Virus record (IMG/VR): IMGVR_UViG_3300044633_000912
Span: 1 to 26,182 of that record
Source: a virus
Length of the DNA: 26,182 bases
Strand: one strand, 5' to 3'
This document shows, piece after piece, positions 17,087 to 22,917 of the stretch. A program made the position numbers and the translations under genes. Below the pieces are notes generated by a model that did not search any database, had not been told where the DNA came from, and saw only the letters and a program-made list of their open reading frames with translations. Positions within the stretch are counted from its first letter, which is position 1. Each line of letters begins with the position of its first letter.

Positions 17087-18646
17087 CTAGACTTGAATAG
17101 TGCGGTAACTGACTTTGGGTGCAACGGGCTCGGGATTAACAAGCGCTTCGGTGCGGCCTAGGTAGGCCAAAACAGCGGCAATTAAGCCGTCGATCTTGTG
17201 ACTTTGCGATGGCTTCATGACTTGACCGTACCGCGTTGGAACTGCGTTGGTTACATGTCTTGTAAGCTCTGCTGCGCCGTTGTGCTTTAGTCTGCCTTCG
17301 AGAATGTCTTCAAGAAAGCGGTCAAGTCCCTGCGCCATCAGCTTGCGCTGACTGGAAGGGTAAACTGCGACGACTTTGTCTGCGAAGGTGGAGTTCCAAG
17401 CGTCAAGGTAAGACTGCCAGCCTGAAGGGTCGGCCCAGATCTTGTGGACTTTGTACTTTGCAAATGCGATTCGAACAGCTTCGTCAACTTCGACTCTTGG
17501 TACTTCCCAACCGTAGCCCGCAGGACCAGGCGGTCTTTCCCAACACTCGAGTTGAAAGATCTTGCCGTCTTCAATTCTGCAAGCAACAAGCACTGTGGCG
17601 TCGTCTTTGCGCGAACCGTCATACCCGAGAACGATTTCGGTGCCTTCTGCCAGTTCCTCAGGCTCGGCCGCTGCGTTCCATGCTGTAATGTTCATGTAAC
17701 GGTCGGTGTCTGTGGACGGCTGATTTAAAAAGTAACGCCTTGCGTCCGATGCTTTTGTCATCGGGTCTTGTATCTCGGCCATTAGACGCGGCACGTCTAG
17801 CCATTTAAAAGCTGGCCCATACACGACAGCAAGTGCTTTTTTAAGCTGCTCACTGTCTTGCAGGTCGGGCACCTCGGGCGCTTGCTTGTGGTCGAATAAC
17901 AGGCCTTGATTTTTTGTGCGGCCTTCTTGTATCGAAATCCATAAGCGGTGCGTTTGCTCGGCGATTGATTCCTCGCCAACCGAGTACATGGTCGATGTCT
18001 CCAGCATCCAAGGGTCTGCAGCTTTCCGCTTGGCGAGGTTACGCCTTACGGTTTCGTGCATTCGCTTGAGCTCGGGGCTCGAATAAAGGTGTGTTTCGTC
18101 AGCTACGGCAAAAGACTCTTTTCCACCGTCTTTTGATGCCGATGCTGCTGTTGATGGGACGATTTCGCCGCCACCTTTTAAAAAAGTGCGTGTGAGGCCA
18201 ACGTCAATGCCTGGATACTCAGTGCCGAAGTTGGTCCTGATGTGCTCGAGCATGTAACGAACGTTGTCGTATGTGTTGCCTGATTGTTGCTCTTCAGTTG
18301 CTAGGCATCTAATGAACGGATACTGGACTGGTCGTCCGATTGGATTGCCGAAGGCGTCCCAACGGTCAAAGCGAGCAGGGCCGAGAGCCTCAAAGCAAAC
18401 GAGCATTCCAGCAAGCTCCGACTTCGCACGACCTTTTGGTCGAGAAAAGAAAGCTCGCCGTGTAACTCGCCGCCCATGTTTGTCCAATTCATAGGCCTTC
18501 AATATGAAAGCCGCTTGTTCGTCGTCTAAAGTGATGGCTTCACCCTGCACGTCGCCTGGGCCGTGAACTAGATAAGTCTCAATCCAGTCAATCGCGTCCC
18601 AACCGAGCGAGATGAAGCTACTCTGTTGTCGTTTCTTCTTGGTCAA
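17087..18646 (-). CDS. terL: Terminase large subunit
   Basis: The protein is 519 aa, a usual length. The ATPase domain has a deviant Walker A at about 68-77 (SRPKGRAKSE, with Arg/Lys-rich loop) and Walker B FAVADETH (179-186). The nuclease domain has GYDGSRKDDA (Asp343), ADPSG (Asp406) and a C-terminal KIDGLIAAVLAYL (Asp486), the expected three acidic metal ligands. It packages DNA through the portal and cuts the concatemer. The start is probably TTG at 18646, preceded by GGGGGAAG, and overlaps the small subunit gene by 29 bases. Confidence 0.92.
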   Translation of the reverse strand: MTKKKRQQSSFISLGWDAIDWIETYLVHGPGDVQGEAITLDDEQAAFILKAYELDKHGRRVTRRAFFSRPKGRAKSELAGMLVCFEALGPARFDRWDAFGNPIGRPVQYPFIRCLATEEQQSGNTYDNVRYMLEHIRTNFGTEYPGIDVGLTRTFLKGGGEIVPSTAASASKDGGKESFAVADETHLYSSPELKRMHETVRRNLAKRKAADPWMLETSTMYSVGEESIAEQTHRLWISIQEGRTKNQGLLFDHKQAPEVPDLQDSEQLKKALAVVYGPAFKWLDVPRLMAEIQDPMTKASDARRYFLNQPSTDTDRYMNITAWNAAAEPEELAEGTEIVLGYDGSRKDDATVLVACRIEDGKIFQLECWERPPGPAGYGWEVPRVEVDEAVRIAFAKYKVHKIWADPSGWQSYLDAWNSTFADKVVAVYPSSQRKLMAQGLDRFLEDILEGRLKHNGAAELTRHVTNAVPTRYGQVMKPSQSHKIDGLIAAVLAYLGRTEALVNPEPVAPKVSYRTIQV

Positions 18647-19067
18647 CTTCCCCCACCACTCTCAACAAACGAGTCCGTCGCTGATCAGACAGGGTCTTGT
18701 TCGATTTGGCCCCCTCTGCTTCACCGTCGATCTGCAACCGAAGTCGCATTCTGTCCTCAGGTGTAGCGCCAAACTTCGCGACTCGGAGTCGCAATTCTGC
18801 TCCTACGTTGTCACCGTTCCAGTAAGACGAGTGCAACAACGCTGTATCGATTAAAAAATCCCAATCAGTATCAGTGAAAGTGACAGCTTGTGCTGACTTG
18901 CGCCAAGTGTCCCACCAGCGAAATGTCTGTGAGTGCCAAGGATACCCAGCTGGCAGATCTGGACCGCGCAAAATGCCGTCCTGAGTAACCACCTGAGTGG
19001 GTACTGGGTCAACGTTTCTGCGTCTGCGTTGTTCTGCGTCCTTAGGCGCTGGACCTTTGCCTGCCAT
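18618..19067 (-). CDS. terS: Terminase small subunit
   Basis: The protein is 149 aa from ATG 19067, with AGGAG 4 bases before it; an upstream in-frame start has no such site. The N-terminus is MAGKGPAPKDAEQRRRRN, a basic DNA-contacting segment usual for small terminases. The middle (AGYPWHSQTFRWWDTWRKSAQA) is typical of this family and the C-terminus is helical and charged. It recognises the packaging site, likely in the upstream gap, and overlaps terL by 29 bases. Confidence 0.85.
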   Translation of the reverse strand: MAGKGPAPKDAEQRRRRNVDPVPTQVVTQDGILRGPDLPAGYPWHSQTFRWWDTWRKSAQAVTFTDTDWDFLIDTALLHSSYWNGDNVGAELRLRVAKFGATPEDRMRLRLQIDGEAEGAKSNKTLSDQRRTRLLRVVGEVDQEETTTE

Positions 19068-19094
19068 GTGTCTCCTAAAATGTGAATCATGCAA

Positions 19095-19211
19095 ATATGC
19101 AAAATGGTAAATCCGTACGCGCCGCGTCCTTTGGGGCAGCGGGGTCTCTGTACGCGTAGATTTTCGAAGTTCGAGGGGGGTGTGGAAAATGCCAGGGGGG
19201 ATATTGCGTGT
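19095..19211 (-). other. Candidate cos / packaging site in the HNH-terminase gap
   Basis: The 144-bp gap 19068-19211 holds no gene. It contains two GGGGGG runs (19175-19180 and 19195-19200) 14 bases apart, separated by TGTGGAAAATGCCA. It also has a perfect palindrome TACGCGTA (19151-19158), a repeated GTACGCG (19115-19121 and 19150-19156) and TTCGAA. In cos phages with an HNH protein next to the terminase the cohesive-end site usually lies here. The layout fits, but the cleavage position cannot be read from the sequence. Confidence 0.5.
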
Positions 19212-19508
19212 TTAAGGCTGTATTGGTCTGCCTGAGTTACAACTGCGACAAAGCACCCTTAGATTGGCGACTTCATTACTGCCACCCATAGATAGGGGGA
19301 CTATGTGGTCAACAGTGAGATCAGCGGCTAGACCGCAAAACGAACACCAAGGCTGCAAGCGCCTCAGCTCTCTCGATAAACGGCGCCATTTGCTATCGTA
19401 GCCGCGTTTGCTTGCGCTAGGCCTAATACCCCTATATGGGGATTGGCATTTGTTGCATTTGGTTTGTTCTTGTATAAGAGCACCGCATTCAATGCAGGGC
19501 TTAATCAT
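19212..19508 (-). CDS. HNH endonuclease (terminase-associated)
   Basis: The protein is 98 aa from ATG 19508, which overlaps the upstream stop (ATGATTAA). It has two Cys pairs at the N-terminus (Cys5/Cys8 and Cys18/Cys21), then the HNH domain: CSFC (55-58), TVDHIVPLSMGG (Asp67-His68), an NLR motif (82-84) and CRSC (87-90). Such proteins beside terminase are required with it for cos cleavage in several phages. The extra N-terminal zinc-ribbon is common in this group. It is the packaging partner of the terminase. Confidence 0.9.
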   Translation of the reverse strand: MIKPCIECGALIQEQTKCNKCQSPYRGIRPSASKRGYDSKWRRLSRELRRLQPWCSFCGLAADLTVDHIVPLSMGGSNEVANLRVLCRSCNSGRPIQP

Positions 19509-19704
19509 CTTCCTCGTCGTCCTCGTTGCTAAAAACGTCATAAATGACGCGCATTCTTTCGTCTGTTGGCAACGACATGTAGGCCTGCAGTGTGGACTGC
19601 ACGGCCCTGTTTAGCACGGATTCGATAGCGTCAAAGCTGAGATCTTGGTCTGTGTCTACTTCGGTCTGTAATGCACCTATTGACATCTTAACGGTTAGAC
19701 CCAT
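19501..19704 (-). CDS. Small acidic protein, unknown function
   Basis: The protein is 67 aa, starting at ATG 19704 with AGGA 9 bases upstream. It is acidic, with a helical middle (FDAIESVLNRAVQSTLQAY) and an Asp/Glu tail (EDDEEDD). It overlaps the HNH gene by 8 bases and stands first after the candidate promoter at 19745. I do not recognise it. Acidic DNA-mimic-like composition is noted, without any claim of function. Confidence 0.6.
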   Translation of the reverse strand: MGLTVKMSIGALQTEVDTDQDLSFDAIESVLNRAVQSTLQAYMSLPTDERMRVIYDVFSNEDDEEDD

Positions 19705-19731
19705 GAGGTTGGTCCTAAAGATACGACTCTA

Positions 19732-19753
19732 CCCCAAGGGGATAAGTATACCA
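19732..19753 (-). promoter_or_regulatory. Candidate promoter (extended -10) for the late block
   Basis: In the 80-bp gap 19705-19784 the minus strand shows TGG TATACT (19753-19745), which matches an extended -10 element (TGnTATAAT-like). Just upstream is an imperfect palindrome around CACGCGTG (19753-19764), a possible operator. Downstream CCCCTTGGGG (19741-19732) would lie near the transcription start. No good -35 is seen. The next gene starts at 19704. Confidence 0.5.
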
Positions 19754-19784
19754 CACGCGTGGGGTTTTGCGCCACAGGCTTCAC

Positions 19785-20372
19785 TCACTCATTGGTCGGC
19801 GTGTCGAGCATTAAGCCCAACAACGGCCACTCTTTTTGGGTCCATGCGTGCCCTTTCCCTTTTGTGCAGTTGCAATCCTCAACAGCGCATCTGCAGTTGT
19901 GATTTCTGCAGAGCAGAAGCCCTTGGTCCAGCTTGATTACTAAGCTCTTTGCACAATGTGGACACCTTAGTCTTGCCGTCAAAGGCCTCTGCTCCAATCC
20001 TAACAGGATTTTCACCTGAGTGTGTCGCTTAGCAATAGAAAGGCTGATCTCTTCAATCAGTTTGGTCCGATTTGATGTCGGCCAGCTTTGTATCGTGTCG
20101 GCAACCCAAAACAACGACCTTACTGGGTCGCTGTTGGGTACCACGCCCTGTCCTCTTTCGAGTCTCAGTTCGATCTCCCACGTAAGTATAGCAGACCGAA
20201 TCCCGAGAATCGCGTCAAGCACATCGACACGCACTGGCAACCGCGGGCCTGGGACTGAGCGGCTGGTGCGCTCGCCCGTTCGCCCAGGCTCCAACTCGAC
20301 CCCCAGCTGGTCGTACCAAGTGGCAAGGTCCCTTAGCTCTTGAGCTGTTTCAATGAGTGGCTTATCAGACAC
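19785..20372 (-). CDS. Zinc-ribbon protein, unknown function
   Basis: The protein is 195 aa from GTG 20372, with GGGAG 6 bases upstream; the GTG overlaps the dUTPase stop. Residues 1-125 are helical, with no known domain (IETAQELRDLATWYDQL at the start). The C-terminal 60 residues hold a Cys-rich ribbon: CPHC, then CRNHNCRC and CNC. Such proteins are frequent hypothetical proteins of actinobacterial phages in the early region. A nucleic-acid-binding role is plausible but unproven. Confidence 0.7.
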   Translation of the reverse strand: MSDKPLIETAQELRDLATWYDQLGVELEPGRTGERTSRSVPGPRLPVRVDVLDAILGIRSAILTWEIELRLERGQGVVPNSDPVRSLFWVADTIQSWPTSNRTKLIEEISLSIAKRHTQVKILLGLEQRPLTARLRCPHCAKSLVIKLDQGLLLCRNHNCRCAVEDCNCTKGKGHAWTQKEWPLLGLMLDTPTNE

Positions 20373-20796
20373 CTGAACTCCCAAAACCAGCAGCGCCACG
20401 GTTGGTCTTGGGAAGTTCTGCCACCTCTTGTGCCTGGACATCGAGGGAAGCGTTGTGAATAAGTATATACTGAACCAAGCGCATGCCAGGTTCTACTTTG
20501 ACAGGTTTGTCAGTCATGTTCCACACACCAGCAAAAAGTGGACCAGTGTAGCCGCAATCAATGACACCCTGTGCCACCATGAGGCCGTGCTTGCGTAAAG
20601 TGCTAGAGCGAGCTGTTAACAAGCCCCACGTGCCCTCGGGCACTTTGATTGCGACTCCTAGAGGGATATCGACAAAAGTGCTCGGCTCGATCACCATTTC
20701 GGCGTCGCAGTACAAGTCGAAGCCAGCGTCGTCGTTATAGGCCTTCGTCGGTGCTTGTCCAGTGGAAGTCAGTAGTTGGTACAATAGGGCTGCCAT
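20365..20796 (-). CDS. dut: dUTP diphosphatase
   Basis: The protein is 143 aa from ATG 20796 (GGAG 5 bases before); the longer upstream start is disfavoured. All five dUTPase motifs are visible: AYNDDAGFDLY (20-29), ARSSTLRKHGL (62-72), GVIDCGYTG (77-85), PGMRLVQYI (103-111) and RGAAGFGSSG (133-142). It makes trimers that hydrolyse dUTP to dUMP and pyrophosphate, keeping uracil out of phage DNA and feeding dTMP synthesis. Its start lies inside the deoxyribosyltransferase-like gene (62-base overlap). It belongs to the PurZ cluster. Confidence 0.93.
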   Translation of the reverse strand: MAALLYQLLTSTGQAPTKAYNDDAGFDLYCDAEMVIEPSTFVDIPLGVAIKVPEGTWGLLTARSSTLRKHGLMVAQGVIDCGYTGPLFAGVWNMTDKPVKVEPGMRLVQYILIHNASLDVQAQEVAELPKTNRGAAGFGSSGV

Positions 20797-21172
20797 ATTC
20801 ACTCCATTCTTTGATTGATTTGTAGGTGGGGATTTCAAGTGCTGCAAGGCCGACACTGTTCATGCCGACGTCTCCAACCACGACAACTGGGGTTTCAAGG
20901 TCGTGAGCATGTTGGATTTCAAGGACAGTGCCAATGGTTAGCACGCCTTTCACTAAGACTGCGACAACGAGATCAGCCTGTTCCAGTACAAGCAAGTTGG
21001 CCCAGTGCACAAACTCGTCAGGCACTAGGTCACTCGGTGCTTGCCAAGCGCCAGCTGGGTCATAAACCCACACGCACTCTTGCTCTTTGAAGTGCTTTTT
21101 GATCTCGTCTTTAATGCGATTGACTTTCGCTCCTTCATCAAAGTCAATCGGTGCGGCTAGGTAGACTATCAC
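20735..21172 (-). CDS. Nucleoside 2-deoxyribosyltransferase-like protein
   Basis: The protein is 145 aa from GTG 21172, which overlaps the MazG-like stop (GTGA), preceded by GGGGCGGG. The sequence shows the family pattern: a first strand ending IVYLAAPIDF (Tyr4), then ADLVVAVLVKG and GTVLEIQHAH with Glu85, which corresponds to the catalytic glutamate of the family, followed by TPVVVVGD. The family breaks or transfers N-glycosidic bonds of (deoxy)nucleosides, or hydrolyses deoxynucleotide bonds (Rcl/DNPH1). In a PurZ cluster it could salvage or remove purine deoxynucleotides. The substrate is not known. Confidence 0.75.
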   Translation of the reverse strand: MIVYLAAPIDFDEGAKVNRIKDEIKKHFKEQECVWVYDPAGAWQAPSDLVPDEFVHWANLLVLEQADLVVAVLVKGVLTIGTVLEIQHAHDLETPVVVVGDVGMNSVGLAALEIPTYKSIKEWSEYGSPIVPTTDFHWTSTDEGL

Positions 21173-21564
21173 TCGACAAACCCGCCCCAACCGCCGTTTT
21201 CACGTGCGTACTGCGCCATTTTGGTGTAAATAGCAATGTCGTGCCATGTGTCAGATGATGGGCTGCGACCATCAGCATAGCCACCGATCAGACGTGCGAC
21301 CTTGCCCAGCACATAAAACGCTATGCCTAGCTCGTCGTCTGTCACGTTGGTCGGCTTGCCAATCATTTGACTCAGAGCAAAGCCGATGACTTTCAGATCT
21401 GCGCTGCCATACTCAACGGCTTTTGGTATGACAGAGTCTAACTCGAACTTTGTCTCTTCAAGCCACCAGTTTGCAAGACTTTGCACGGTCGGTGCGTCTT
21501 TTGTGGGCGTTTCTTTCCTAAAGGCAGCTGCCACATCTTCCCACTCATTAAAGCCGCTTCTCAT
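21169..21564 (-). CDS. MazG-like nucleotide pyrophosphohydrolase, candidate MazZ
   Basis: The protein is 131 aa. The start ATG at 21564 overlaps the PurZ stop (ATGA). The middle reads WWLEETKFELDSV, KAVEYGSADLKVIG, then DDELGIAFYVLGKVARL and DTWHDIAIYTKMA. The acidic helices (Glu36, Glu37, Glu41; Glu51; Asp56; Glu78) match the all-alpha MazG-like fold rather than its exact ExxE...ExxD spacing. In Z-genome phages MazZ turns dGTP into dGMP, the substrate of PurZ. The direct coupling to PurZ is the best argument for this role. It could also be a generic phage MazG-like protein. Confidence 0.6.
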   Translation of the reverse strand: MRSGFNEWEDVAAAFRKETPTKDAPTVQSLANWWLEETKFELDSVIPKAVEYGSADLKVIGFALSQMIGKPTNVTDDELGIAFYVLGKVARLIGGYADGRSPSSDTWHDIAIYTKMAQYARENGGWGGFVE

Positions 21565-22595
21565 TTGACCCACGCCATCGTTGAAGGTCCAGTGCCTACC
21601 AGTCTGACTGGTGCGTTCACTGCACTTTCGATGTCTGTGATGTAGCGTTGTTGCTCGTCAGACAAGATGTCTATTCCAGTCTGATCTTTCAGCTCAGGAA
21701 AGATGTAATCGAACATGGTAAGTGCGATTTTGACGGTTGGAGCGCCACCGTTTGCAATAACAGCGTCGCGAACTAGCTTGCTGTCAAAGTGCCCGACTCT
21801 GCGAATCTTTTGAGTTACGGTCGTGCGCTCTGCCTCAAGTCCTAGCTGTTCCCAGCTGGTTTCGTTCTCGAGTGGCCCTGAATTGCCAGCAACACGGATT
21901 GGGTAGGTGCGGGCTGTGACCCAGATGTCAAAGACATCAACTGCGCGGTCCCACGGGCTAACACCAGCTTGCGACAAGAAGTCCAAGGCTCTGCAGTCTT
22001 GGCTTGTGCAGAATGGGTACAGACCTGCGTGCAGTCCAAGGCCGTAGCCTTGTGTGCCCTCGATTAGAGCAGTGCCGCCTCTTTGTAGGTGCTCGCGAAT
22101 AACTTGTGAAGTATCTACGCCACCACCAAATAGAGAAGCCTTGCGCATGATGCGGTCAGCACGTGAAGCGCCGATGCCTTTGCTGGTTGAACCGATTCGG
22201 GCTTGAATGCCGTCACTGGTCTCGATATCGTGGTGGCGAGGCTCCAAGATTGTGGCTTGGTCGTCCACGATAATGCGTGAGCTGGCTTGGTAGCCCGCTT
22301 TGTCGAGATCTGAAAGCTCTCTATTAAAGACTTCCATATCGATCTCAGAACCCGCTGCGATGATTAGGTCGCTTTCGGGTGCAGTCACTGCGTTGACTGG
22401 GATTGAGCGAAGTCGCCATGCGTATGACTCCTCGCCGTCGGGGCCTTTGCCGATAACGGTGTGCCCTGCGTTTGGTCCTGCCACTCTGATGCCCATAAAC
22501 GGTGCCTCAGATGTTGCGGAAAGGTAGCCTGCCACGGCGCCCTTCCCTTCACTGCCATACTGACCGCCGACTACGGCGATAAGACGTCCTGCCAT
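21561..22595 (-). CDS. purZ: PurZ-type (2-amino)adenylosuccinate synthetase
   Basis: The protein is 344 aa, about 85 residues shorter than bacterial PurA. Its P-loop-like start is GGQYGSEGKG (residues 10-19): Ser15 stands where PurA has the catalytic Asp (GDEGKG), as described for phage PurZ. NAGHT (His45), SKGIGASRADR (139-148), EGTQGYGLGLHAG (179-191), YPFCTSQDC and KIRRVGHFD (263-271) follow; the loop after EGTQG differs from PurA's IDHGTYP region. PurZ converts dGMP with aspartate to 2-aminodeoxyadenylosuccinate, the first step to dZTP; the host PurB does the next. The start is preceded by GGGGGAA. The 4-base overlap with the MazG-like gene implies coupling. Confidence 0.85.
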   Translation of the reverse strand: MAGRLIAVVGGQYGSEGKGAVAGYLSATSEAPFMGIRVAGPNAGHTVIGKGPDGEESYAWRLRSIPVNAVTAPESDLIIAAGSEIDMEVFNRELSDLDKAGYQASSRIIVDDQATILEPRHHDIETSDGIQARIGSTSKGIGASRADRIMRKASLFGGGVDTSQVIREHLQRGGTALIEGTQGYGLGLHAGLYPFCTSQDCRALDFLSQAGVSPWDRAVDVFDIWVTARTYPIRVAGNSGPLENETSWEQLGLEAERTTVTQKIRRVGHFDSKLVRDAVIANGGAPTVKIALTMFDYIFPELKDQTGIDILSDEQQRYITDIESAVNAPVRLVGTGPSTMAWVK

Positions 22596-22607
22596 TTGTT
22601 CCCCCTT

Positions 22608-22916
22608 TTAGAAGTTAGGTTCGAGTTGTTGTGGTACTGCCCAGTAGATTGGGTGCTCCTTTACGGCCTGGGCTGAACCGCAAAGATGCTTGGCGAGTAT
22701 GAACTCGTATTGCTTGTGTATGTTGAGCATTGAGCGGCGTTCTAGGTAGAAGCTGGGCAACCACCTAGAGACGCCGTACGTCGGGCGCTTTTTTAGTAAG
22801 CACTCGATCTCCACCATTGTACTTATGGGGGTGCCGTCCGAAAACACCGAAAAACCGCACCACTGCGCCTTCCAAAGCGCAGCTCCACAAATACGGCAGA
22901 AATCCTTTATAGCCAT
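22608..22916 (-). CDS. Small Cys-motif protein, unknown function
   Basis: The protein is 102 aa from ATG 22916, right after the primase stop, with AGGA 5 bases before; a start at 22946 would overlap the primase. It has a CRIC zinc-ribbon half near the N-terminus, further single Cys residues (Cys22, Cys43, Cys83 approximately) and several aromatics. No known family was recognised. It sits 12 bp before purZ. The Cys pattern suggests metal binding. Confidence 0.55.
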   Translation of the reverse strand: MAIKDFCRICGAALWKAQWCGFSVFSDGTPISTMVEIECLLKKRPTYGVSRWLPSFYLERRSMLNIHKQYEFILAKHLCGSAQAVKEHPIYWAVPQQLEPNF

Positions 22917-22917
22917 T

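Noticed and set aside
18618-19094. Longer small-terminase start at 19094
   Set aside because: AGGAG and the MAGKGPAP start favour 19067; the extension would enter the putative packaging gap.
19175-19200. G-quadruplex
   Set aside because: Two G6 runs could be split to give four G3 tracts, but loop lengths would be uneven; a packaging-site reading explains the position better.
20462-20467. TATACT inside the dUTPase gene as a promoter
   Set aside because: It lacks the TG extension and codes for a conserved dUTPase strand (VQYILI).
21561-22595. A host-like purA acquired for ordinary AMP synthesis
   Set aside because: Ser replaces the catalytic Asp, the protein is about 85 residues shorter and the loop after EGTQG differs, all in the direction of PurZ.
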